Shown here in pieces: positions 23,501-32,979 of a stretch of DNA of 64,000 bases (positions within the stretch are counted from its first letter, which is position 1; every line of letters starts with the position of its first letter). A program made the position numbers and the translations under genes. The DNA comes from Jacaranda mimosifolia. Its lineage: Eukaryota; Streptophyta; Magnoliopsida; Lamiales; Bignoniaceae. The DNA lies in assembly GCA_018894105.1 (NCBI GenBank), contig CM032120.1, positions 33,564,710 through 33,628,709 on the forward strand. Direction: 5' to 3'. The notes below the pieces were generated by a model. The model had not been told where the DNA came from. It saw nothing but the letters and a program-made list of their open reading frames with translations, and did not search any database.

Positions 23501-23966
23501 AGCTTTTCAGAATATGTCTTATCTTGTCTTGTCTTTGGTTTTTTTCAACTAAAAAATCAATAAATTAATATTTGTTTCTAATCTTCCCACAAAAGATCAA
23601 ACAATGAACAAGTGTCATAGCAAAGAGTACAACTTTATGAAGCATAATATCACAAAATGAAGTCGTTTTGTGTAGAAGCGGGAAACATAATGAAAACACC
23701 ACCAATTTCTTCTCACCATGCTTAAAAAAAAATTCAAAAAGCCCGCACTTTCTTCTAGCCAATCTTAAATAGGCCCACATTTAAGTACAAAAAGACAAAA
23801 CAAGATACAATTCTTACAACCCAATGTATAATTGAATAAAGCACATGACCCTAAAACGACGTCGTTTCATAAACATAAAATAGAAAAAAAAATCCAAAAA
23901 AAGCATTCACGCGCTGGGGCACTATTCATGTGCATCCACACTTACATAATATAGTAATATATATCA
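20557..23966. other. non-coding body of the leader insertion, unidentified
   Basis: This 3.4-kb stretch lies between the MULE and the right end of the candidate Helitron. It has no long ORF. A minus-strand segment near 23210-23400 has a somewhat genic base composition and could be a captured host fragment, but I could not identify it. There is a CTT-rich run near 21215-21240 and an AAACGACGTCGTTTC palindrome near 23853. Confidence 0.4.
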
Positions 23967-24281
23967 ACAGTTTAATAATATAATATAAATAATTACCAAA
24001 TATGTCAAATACAAAATAACCATATAATCCAATAACTAATAAATTGAAACCAAGTACAACAACCATACCAAAATTATACTCCAAAAATACCCATATATAT
24101 ATATATGTTGTTGAATTTTGTAATAAGATTTCTCAATATTTGGATTCAAGACTTAAATCTAAAAATAAATGCTTCTCATCCTTGATCATAAAAGTGTCAA
24201 TACAGACAAAAGTTCATAATGGCGGAATAAGAGATCTACAAAATACAATCAATAAAAACGGGTTTTAATTTATAAATATAA
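23967..24281 (-). other. copia leader, outer part
   Basis: Non-coding sequence between the candidate Helitron end and the primer binding site. It contains an (AT)n run near 24094-24107. Confidence 0.45.
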
Positions 24282-24294
24282 GGCTCTAATACCA
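24282..24294 (-). promoter_or_regulatory. copia primer binding site (tRNA-Met type)
   Basis: The minus strand reads TGGTATTAGAGCC, one base different from the usual plant initiator-tRNA-Met site TGGTATCAGAGCC, two bases inside the LTR end. This fixes the right LTR as the 5' LTR. Confidence 0.85.
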
Positions 24295-24296
24295 AA

Positions 24297-24737
24297 TGTA
24301 AGCAAAAATATACCCAAGACGCATATACCTATGAAATCAAAACCCCATAATATTTATTGATGTACCTATTTGAGTCATGTGATTGATGATCAATAGTTTT
24401 TTGCAATTGCATGAATTGATGGTTAAGTTTTCCTCTCCTTCTCACACAAAGTAATTGATAGTTTTAACGGGATAGCAATATCAAAATGTGGAGTGGAGGG
24501 GGAACCTAATTATATAAAAATAAAACCCTAGAAAGCCCTCCCATCATGGGCTTCTAAGGTTAGATCTACACCAGCTATCATATCAAGTCTATTAAGAAAA
24601 ATACCTTAACAATATTATATCAAAATAATAGGCCCTGCGAGTCATGTCTCATTAACCATATTAATTTAGCCTATTTTTATTTTATCTAAGGCAAATTCAA
24701 TTAATAGAAGCTCATACGTTGGAATAAAATTCCAACA
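24297..24737 (-). repeat. copia 5' LTR (right copy)
   Basis: 441 bp, TGTAAGCAAAAATATACCC to ...TTCCAACA on the + strand. It pairs with 1506-1951. ATCTG follows. Confidence 0.88.
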
Positions 24738-24742
24738 ATCTG

Positions 24743-25100
24743 TACTAATTCTTTTTGGAATTATTAGTGGAATTTGTATATTACAATTCTAAGTTAAGAA
24801 CTTAAATAATGGATATAAGCTTATCGAACCCCAATAAATCATGTGTCTCATTTACTTTCCTTTTAATCTCAAACTATTTTATTTCCTCTATAATTTCTAG
24901 TAAAAATCTATAATTGATATTACAAAAGAATTGAAAATTTGTGCTTTACATAATTCACCTCCTTTTAGGCCTTCTATTCTAATACCATAAATGATATACT
25001 TATAGGTATTATGTTATTATTTTAATTTGTAAGAATATTATATTTGTATTGTATATGTTAATGTGATATGTAATATACACATATTTCTTCTCATATATAT
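24743..25100. other. AT-rich intergenic sequence
   Basis: Nothing recognisable beyond simple AT-rich sequence. Confidence 0.5.
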
Positions 25101-25447
25101 GGAGCAAATTGCAATTTATCCTCATGTAAAAATGAAAAAGAGCAAAAAAAACTCCTCATAAAAAAATAATAGGCAAAAAACCTCTTTGTGTTTTTAAAAA
25201 TTATGCACACGGCCTCTCACTCCTTATTCATTACAATTTAACCCTAATTTTAATATATAAAGACTATACTACCCTTAGTTATTTCATATATTTTCAATTC
25301 AATATATTTTTTTAATTTTTTTCATATATTTTCATCTATCTTTTTTTTATCTCCTTCACACCAATTTTTTTTATTTTTTTGAATTTAAAAAAACTATTTT
25401 TAATTTTTGTGTTTTCATTTTTCTGATTTATTTTTTTATTTTTTGTA

Positions 25448-25625
25448 CATATTATATATATATTATATACAAATACGTCATATGAATTTACTTTTAGTAT
25501 ATTTATTTACATATAATATATACTTATAAATATGAATATATATTTTTATTATATTTTAAAAATATATATTCATATTTATATAAATATATACATAAATATA
25601 TTATATATTATATATTATATATTAC
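25448..25625 (+). repeat. AT-rich simple repeats
   Basis: Runs of TATATA and ATATTT make up most of this stretch and recur at 25935-25990. Confidence 0.75.
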
Positions 25626-26289
25626 ATAATAAACCCCACACCCTCTGCAACCCCCACCCCCTGCACCCTTGCAACCCCCATCCCTACCCCAACTGCCCAT
25701 CCCCACCTAGCCATGTGGTCGCCAGAGCGGACGCGGCCATGGCAATCATGCAGCCGCCCACCCGAATGGCCATGGCCACCGTACCACCATGAAATACAGA
25801 AGCCACGGTTGTTGTTTTTCAGGCAGCCAGAGCTCCATGGTGAAATCAACGGTCATAGCTATTGTTTTTCAAGCTGCCATGGCAACCGTGCAGCAGGGGT
25901 TGCAAGTTGGGAGTCGGGATGGGTTGCTGGGGTTATATATAAATATATATATATATATTTAACTATATATATTTAATAAGTATATATATGTATATAAAAA
26001 AAAAATTATATTTTATATTTTTTTTATAAGTAAAATTGATCTAAACTATTAATTTTTTTAATTTATTCAATGGTTGATATTTAAGGCAAAATAAATTTTT
26101 AAGCAGCAAAACCACAAAACTAACTGCACTTGCCGCACTTGGATTATAACAGCAACGGGCTAGCTCTAATTTTGGTCTGGACTCGCTACTGTTGTAGCTA
26201 TATTGCAATCGCACCCCTGCATCCCCGCATTAATTTCTTAGTACCATGTTTGTCCTTTTTTTTTTTTGTTATTCCACAAGGGGTATGTT

Positions 26290-26308
26290 GGGGGGGGGGG
26301 GGGGGGGG
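26290..26308 (+). repeat. poly-G tract (19 G)
   Basis: An uninterrupted 19-base G run followed by AGGGG; rare in a region this AT-rich. The true length may vary or be a sequencing artefact. Confidence 0.85.
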
Positions 26309-26616
26309 AGGGGAGAAATAATTAGGGGCAATATTGTCATTTAATCTATATAATCCTTCACATCAAACATGCATCAGATAGTATGGTAGATTATAGTTGT
26401 ACTAAATTATAAGGTCAATCTTTATTCTTTTATATCAAACAGATTATTATATTACTTTATCTCATTTTATCTCCTTCTATTCAAATTTTTGTTGCTATTT
26501 ACATTTCAAATCAAACGCGCCCTAAAAACATAAGGAGGTGCACTGTCTTTTTTTATTTTTTCATGAGGTTTTTTTTTTCTTTTTCATTTTTATCGAGGTA
26601 AAACCCAATTTACCCC

Positions 26617-29600
26617 ACATGTATGTATTATATAGATGCATACGTAAAAATAAAACTAAAAACACATGTATATAATATTTTTAACGATTTGGATTAGGAC
26701 TGAAACTAAAACTTGATATTTGCTAAAAGTAATTTCTGATCTTAAAATCAATCTAGATAAAATCGGTTCAATGGACCCGAACCCATTGTTGAACCCAAAT
26801 GAATTGCCCTTTTTTTTTTCTTTTTTTTTTCCATATTCTCAAGTTTTTTTGAACGTGACAATATATAAAAGGATATGATTAAACTCACGTAATTACATTC
26901 ATCAACAATTGTAGCTTGGGATTGTCTAAAAGAGTTCAAATAATAAAAATTTATTGTTAGGTACCCATCTCCATAAATATTATGTGTATTTACTTAATTT
27001 TGTAAACATTTTTAATAAATATGTAAATTAATATTTTATAGACAACCTTTTTAACAAGTTTCTACATAAATTTATATTTTTTATTCATATTTTTTTGGTC
27101 AATCAATTATCTATATATTTTTCTCCTCCAAATCATCAATCAATATTGATTAATTATCTCCATTTTTTTCTCTAATCCACGTATTAACATAAAATCATTC
27201 TAATTTTTCCCCCAGCTTCTTTACCAGATTCATCTATTAACCATCAATCCATATCGATCTTTTTCTCCTAATTGTTGGTCAAGTATTTGAATTTCAGTCT
27301 CCTTCCAACTTTTCCCTCCACATAATAGTTTCTTCTCTTACGTGTTCCTTAACCGCCGGCTAAATCCAGAAATTGACTCCACCAATAAATTGCACATCAC
27401 GTGGCGAGCATTTCACCCTATTTCTCCTCTATTTCCGCCGCTGGAATGCGCAGCACCACCGCCACGCCCGGAGCTCCTCCCCCGCTGTCAAATCCGGCAA
27501 ATTTCGCAGTTGTCTTATGACATAATTTGTATCAAAACGTTCCTACTGTCGAGGGGATGCTAACCATGATCTTAATTCAATCCTTTGTATCCATTTTGAG
27601 GTCGTCCATAAGGTGGGTGGCGGGTGGAGTGTTGGTTTCATTTCTGAAAATCTGAAGAAGTTATGGGCGATATTTTTATGGAGAGGTGCTTTGCACAAGT
27701 TACAAATTGATCCTAATATTTTGAACTGTCGTACAAATGGACCCTTCTAGTTTCAGGTTTACATCAGTTTGGCCCTTCATTTCTGGTTCACTCCCTAAAC
27801 TTTCGATTTTTGCCCATTTATCCCCTATTATTCAAAATTCCGATAAATAAAGCCTATTCCATTAACACATTAATCCTTCAATTTTCAATAATTATAAAAA
27901 AAAGGCCTTGGTTAATTTAATTACAATTTAATTAAAATTAATGTCTCAATCATAGCTTATTTCATCAAAATGTATGTTCTAAGCCCTTATATCTTATCAA
28001 TTTAATTAAGTGTTTTGAAAATCAGGGTGTATAGTATAAATAAAATAATTAAAATTATTATATATTGTTTATTTATTTAAAATATAAAAGTATTTCAATT
28101 AAATAAAAATTAAAAATATAAAAATATTTATGAATTTAAAACCTCATGAGCCAGCTCTTGAAATTTCGAATAATCATACACAAACTCGACTTAAATCAAG
28201 CTTGCTCTATCATCTTATAACCTTATTCTATAGTAATTTATTCTAATAATACCACTAGTTCAATATTGAATTTTTAGTATTTTAATATAGTAAAGCATAC
28301 AAACAATAATAAAATTATGTTGATATAAGTTGGTGATAATGTCTTCTAGCTTAATTCCCAATTCATCTTAGGATGCATGGATTAAAACAATATACATATA
28401 CATATATATAATTTCTTTTGTATATAAAAAATGCAAATTAGTGACAAATTTTCTTAAAGAATGATATATTAATTTAAATTTGACATGCCACGATTACTAA
28501 TTATAAATAAGCTATACTAGCATAAATTGTATTCACTTATCATTTTCGAAATCTATATGATTAAGACAATATCAAGATTGTTGTACAGAACAATAAAATT
28601 AGATCGCAATTTAATTCATAATTAAGTTAAAAAGTTTTCTATTTTTTTGTTATTATTTCTTTAAAATTATTTTAAGAGGTAAAAATTACATATCAAATAC
28701 TAGATAACCTATATGATTTATAAACAAGGTAAATAAATAAATTATTTTGAGAATATTTTAGCGCTTCTATAAATTTTGCCAATAAACAAATCTAAAAGCT
28801 CATTGACAAAGTAAAGTAAAAACTATTAATTATCTTATTCATGGGCGGTTATAAACGGTAAGAGTAAAACATTATACTAATTATGAGTCATGGGCATTAT
28901 GCATTTTTAGAAAATTATTCAATCAATATTAATTAATTATTAGTGACTAGTGATATGAGATTGTAGAATATGAACTAAATTAAGCTACTAGACAAATATG
29001 AAGTGTCTCTAAATATAAAACATGTGATGAATATATTTTTAATTAATATCATATTAAATATAGTTAGTTCTTTTTAAGTGACTAAGCTAATATTTATATA
29101 TTCTAATCTATTTTCTGAATGTACACTCGTTTTAATTTTACTCAAGACTAATAATTTTTTCAACTTTTTATTTGTTGTTATTATATAATATTTTTCATTT
29201 TTTATTAAATCATAATATTGTAAGGATTTTAATAAAATATTTTGAAAAATATGTTTTAACAGTAGGAATGGAGAATGTATTGAGCATGAAGTTATGTTTG
29301 ATTTTGTTTGGAAGAAAGCCAAATTTTAATATAAATATCTTTTCATTTTATATATATTTACATCAAAGACAACTACATTTGTTTGATGTAATAATTTAAA
29401 ATGATTAAATTTTTTCAATAATATTTTGAAGAAAATATTAAATCTTGGAGATGTATTTCAATTTATTTTCAGAGAATGAAAATTCTCCTTGAATTAATAC
29501 AAACAAAATGTTAATTTACCAAATTTCACTGCATTGAAAGGGAATTGGACTTATATATGATTTAATGATCTGATAGTCAAAGCTTACATAGATTTTGATT

Positions 29601-29759
29601 GAGTGCACTTTAAATATGTTGCAAGTTTTTATATTCATAGGATATATTTGAATCTATAAGAGATTAAATTGTATTTTGAAATAATTTCAAGTGTTGAGGA
29701 AAAAATATGATTATGAAATTAAAATTGAATAATAATGATTTATAATTGGAATATAAAAT
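26617..29759. other. gene-poor AT-rich region with one GC-richer patch
   Basis: Mostly very AT-rich non-coding sequence. The exception is about 27330-27660, GC-richer with a CACGTGGC (G-box/ABRE-like) near 27410 and a short Pro-rich frame (27342-27563). I could not identify it; it may be a broken host 5' region. From about 28000 to 29760 no feature is seen. Confidence 0.5.
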
Positions 29760-30384
29760 ATTTTTGTAGCACCCTGTCCGGGGGTGCCTGCTTTTGGGCT
29801 GAGGTGCTACTCAAATCTTTTCCATAATAATTTAACTCTAAAACACACCTCCAAAATTCAATTTCAATTCATAATACTGCACAACAACCCAAAATTTTAC
29901 AATTCAAGTGATAGCAGCTTAGTACTAACTCAAAAGATCATTTCAGAGTGCATAATACGTACAACCAAAAACAACAAAATTCAAACTCCAAGAGACACTA
30001 CAAGAAGTGCAACATATTCATATTCTAAAGTCTCATAAATAACAACATATTTCAACATAAAATAACACTACATGCCAACATTATATACAAGCTAAAAGTC
30101 TTCCAACTTAGTTCAGTCTTGTCCACAGTCTCAAATCCCATAGTCACCATTATATGATATCCAAACGCATATCATAAACAACTCTTTCGAGAAAGCATCA
30201 GTCCTCATTCTTCACTATTCATACCTGCCTGAAAATATTTAAGAAATGCATAGGAGGGTGAGTCTTAAGGACTCAGTGAGGGATAAAATATAAAGCAGTA
30301 CACGATTCTGTCGAAGAATCAGTAATTCAACAGAATTTAACTAGCATGAATACAAAGAAAAATATGAATATGCCAGAACAAGGT

Positions 30385-31075
30385 CATTAATGTCCTATTC
30401 CGGGCTTACGGCTTATCCATGCACTCAGCAAAGATTAATGTCCCGTTGTTTCAAGGGTTCTTAGCTTACGGCTTATCCATGCATTCAGTAAGGATTAACA
30501 TCCCATTCCAGGTTTACGGCTTATCCATGCACTCAGCAAGGATTAACATCCTGTTATTTTAAAGGTTCTGGGCTTACAGCTTATCCATGCATTCAGGAAG
30601 GATTAACATCCCATTATTTCAAGGCTTTTAGGCTTACGGCTTATCTATACATTCAATAAGGATTAACGTCCCGTTATTTCAAGGGTTCTGGGCTTACGAC
30701 TTATCTAAGCAAGCAAGGATTAACGTTCTATTATTTTAAGGGTTCTGGGCTTACGGCTTGTCCATGCCTTCAACAAGGATTAACGTCCCCTTTCCAAGCT
30801 TACGGCTTATCCACACACTCAGTAAGGATTAGTGTCCCGTTATTTCAAGGGTTCCGGGCTTACGACTTATCCATGCATTCAGCAAGGGTTAACGTCCCAT
30901 TATTTCAAGGGTTCTAGGCTTACGGCTTATCTATGCATACAACAAGGATTAATGTCCCGTTATTTCAAGGGTTCTGGGCTTACGACTTATCCATGCATTC
31001 AACAAGGATTAACGTCCCATTCTGGGCTTACGACTTATCCATGCACTCAAGAAGGATTAACGTCCCATTATTCAT
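30385..31075 (+). repeat. 60-bp minisatellite, about 11 copies
   Basis: Head-to-tail units with consensus built from GGATTAACGTCCCGTTATTT, CAAGGGTTCTGGGCTTACGG and CTTATCCATGCATTCAGCAA. Some units lack the middle CAAGGGTTC part. The repetitive ORF of 30832-31104 (repeating SRYFKGSGLTTYPCIQQGL) is a by-product of a unit length divisible by three. Confidence 0.93.
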
Positions 31076-31985
31076 TCCCATATATGCCGAACAAAACCAA
31101 ATAGGTGACAAGCAAAATTAAGGAATCAAACCCTCACAGGGGTATAAGAGTCAATCAATAGATAACAACCAGAATTTCAAACAATTCAAAGAATCGAAGA
31201 GTCAAGATGTATATCACAAGTCAGAAATAGACTTAACCCTCACAGGGGTTCAACAAACAATAAGTACAGTAATCAAGTCAAGTATCAACCCTCACAGAAG
31301 TTTGCCAATCAGTTCACAGATAACAAGCAAAACTTTGTACAAATTACAGATTTCAATAAACAAGAGCAAGTACAAAATGCAATCCTATTGAACCCTCACA
31401 GGGTCATTCCACAAGAACAAATAATTGAAAGAAGTGTCAAGTTGGCAGACCCTCACCTTAAAATCACGAAATGCGAGAGCTACTAGTTGGCAAAATCCTA
31501 CTCCTCGTCACCTAATCAGAAAAAAGGGTTTCTATCAAAATCCCCATTGTCCTCATAATTATGATCGTAATAATAGTAGTCTAAAACTAGTCATTACACT
31601 ATCAGTACTATTCCTCAGTGATTAGTCTCGACATCATCAATAGGTATTATTCCTAATTATGCCGTTATTACGAAAATATTCTTGGGTTTTACATACGTTC
31701 CGGTGAAGAGATACAATTGGGTCCTCAATTATGTAATTAACCTTGTAACATTACACAAAGTCGATTATAATAACCCAATTATCATTAATAATCCAATTTT
31801 GTCACTTAGGCCGCGATTACATAAAATTAGGGTTTTTAATTGTCTAATTAATCTAATTAATCGTGGTTATCATATAATATAACAAGATCCAGGTCTACAA
31901 TTTATATAATTATATGCATGTCTCAATTTTTGATCAAATTGTGCGTTCTTCCCGATTATACAAAGCGTTGCAAAGCTTGGAAGGT

Positions 31986-32006
31986 ATATACACACACACA
32001 CACACA
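31986..32006 (+). repeat. (AC)n microsatellite
   Basis: A TATA start followed by about nine AC units. Confidence 0.85.
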
Positions 32007-32629
32007 TGCATACAATTTAAACCCATTTCTAGTTATTTACCTAATTTCTTATTAATGAAGCCCCGAAACCACAATTAGCTTCCATGCATGTGCTCCTTGC
32101 AACGAGATGAAGATTCTATACTGTCGCGGTCGCCTTCTGCCGCTATCGAAGATGGTCACCAGTGCCACCAGAAGATACATCTCAGCTAGACAAGGCGAAT
32201 ACCCAAATCAATTCTACCAAATGCCATCGAATTGCAGTCCAATTTCTGCTTGAAAGCCATTGCGCCACCTCTTGCCACCGCACTATTTTTTGCTCGATTC
32301 CGTCGTCGTCGGTGGTCCGTTCTGCAATCTGAAACCACGATCGTGTTCCTTAAGCTGAGGACTACAAAGCCCACTCCTTGGTCATGTCAAACCATCGCTG
32401 GAATGCCGCTACCATCGAGCTCCACCATAGCCATTTTTGATCAAGTTTTTCACGGTGGCTCACCGGTCATCTCCGCCTGCATAGGAGTCGCCATGCTCCT
32501 GAGAACGAGGTGAGTATTTTGGCTAGTTTGGTTTTGTGTTTCGAGATGTCACCGGCAATAATCAGAGGGGGTGAGCGGAGAGGGTGTTATCGATAGAGAG
32601 GAAGAAGAAATGGGGTAGAAAATGAAAAC

Positions 32630-32645
32630 TCCATTTTTATACCAT
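32630..32645 (-). promoter_or_regulatory. TATA box of the solo LTR promoter
   Basis: Minus strand GGTATAAAAATGG, followed downstream on that strand by a CT-rich stretch. It would start transcripts toward lower coordinates. Confidence 0.5.
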
Positions 32646-32979
32646 GACACTTTCTTAAATTGCGGATTGACCTCGGGATTTTTATCCAGTCTCTAATTGA
32701 GTCCTTCAGAGTTTGAGCATCTTCAATTTTAGTCCTTATGCTTATGAATGCCTCAATTTCACCTGGTTGATCAAAAATAATTCCAATTTGACCCACAAAA
32801 CTTCTAGATGTTGCTTAATTAGGTTTTCTCAAATTGCAATTCAAACCCAAAACTTTCCATTTTCTTGCAATTAAATACTTTTTATTTATTTTTTGAGCGC
32901 TAAAATCTAATAAACAAGTATCTTGATTTCTAAATCCTTGTCTTTCAAAAATACTGAATTTCAAGAGTTTTACAATTTT

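Larger units (their letters stand above)
14970..23966 (-). mobile_element. candidate Helitron-like insertion in the copia leader
   Basis: On the minus strand the low end reads ...GCACAACAC, an 10-nt loop, GTGTTGCGC, TTTTTT and CTAGT: a 9-bp hairpin (one mismatch) just before a CTRRT end, as in Helitron 3' termini. The other end, on the minus strand, reads TACTATATTATGTAAGTGTG, like many plant Helitron 5' ends, but a clean TC start is not visible. The base after CTAGT is A rather than T. The interval contains a MULE, so the original insert was about 5.4 kb. No Rep/helicase motif is seen; it would be non-autonomous. The logic is also positional: the copia leader must be interrupted somewhere between 14060 and 24281. 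Confidence 0.38.
1506..24737 (-). mobile_element. Ty1/copia LTR retrotransposon, split by nested insertions
   Basis: One element, transcribed on the minus strand. Both LTRs begin TGTAA and align along their length with many differences, so the insertion is old. The flanks are ATCTA (1501-1505) and ATCTG (24738-24742), a 5-bp target duplication with one mismatch. A purine-rich tract lies inside the left LTR and a tRNA-Met type primer site inside the right LTR, which fixes the orientation. Coding order on the minus strand is gag (about 14060 down to 13303, continuing at 5640), integrase, reverse transcriptase and RNase H (to about 2720). Removing the PIF/Harbinger insert (5644-13299) and the 14970-23966 insert leaves an element of about 6.6 kb, close to normal copia size. 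All coding parts have stops and frameshifts. Confidence 0.9.
25101..26616. mobile_element. candidate non-autonomous MULE-like element
   Basis: The left end GGAGCAAATTGCAATTTATC and the right end on the other strand (GGGGTAAATTGGGTTTTACC) are similar, and both continue with a AAAAATGAAAAAGA block and a run of A then CTCAT. That suggests imperfect TIRs of about 70 bp. The flanks (CATATATAT and CATGTATGT) may be a decayed 9-bp duplication, offset by one base. The inside is AT repeats, a GC-richer patch (25630-25930) and a poly-G tract; no transposase is seen. Confidence 0.45.
29765..32974 (-). mobile_element. solo LTR of a large Ty3/gypsy element (Tekay/Del-like)
   Basis: The + strand starts TGTAGCACCCTGTCC and ends GAGTTTTACA, that is TG...CA, and is flanked on both sides by ATTTT (29760-29764 and 32975-32979), a perfect 5-bp duplication. 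No internal gag/pol follows on either side, so it is a solo LTR left by recombination. On the minus strand a TATA box (GGTATAAAAATGG, 32633-32643) and a pyrimidine-rich start region lie where an LTR promoter belongs, and the 3' end reads GGGTGCTACA. The length (3.2 kb) and ends resemble Tekay/Del chromoviruses, but without pol the lineage is inferred. Small + strand ORFs inside it are not genes. Confidence 0.78.

Noticed and set aside
25532..25976. Overlapping ORFs on both strands in a GC-richer patch
   Set aside because: Low-complexity Pro/His/Trp-rich composition on each strand, no domain, inside a likely non-autonomous element.
30385..31075. Regular repeats reminiscent of a CRISPR array
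   Set aside because: Units are contiguous without unique spacers, diverged, and lie in a plant LTR.
30832..31104. A 90-residue ORF with repeating peptide
   Set aside because: It is produced by the 60-bp minisatellite, whose unit length is divisible by three; no start context or homology.
32232..32513. 93-residue ORF with a seemingly protein-like composition
   Set aside because: It lies in the transcribed leader region of the solo LTR; no recognisable domain, and the LTR reads on the other strand.
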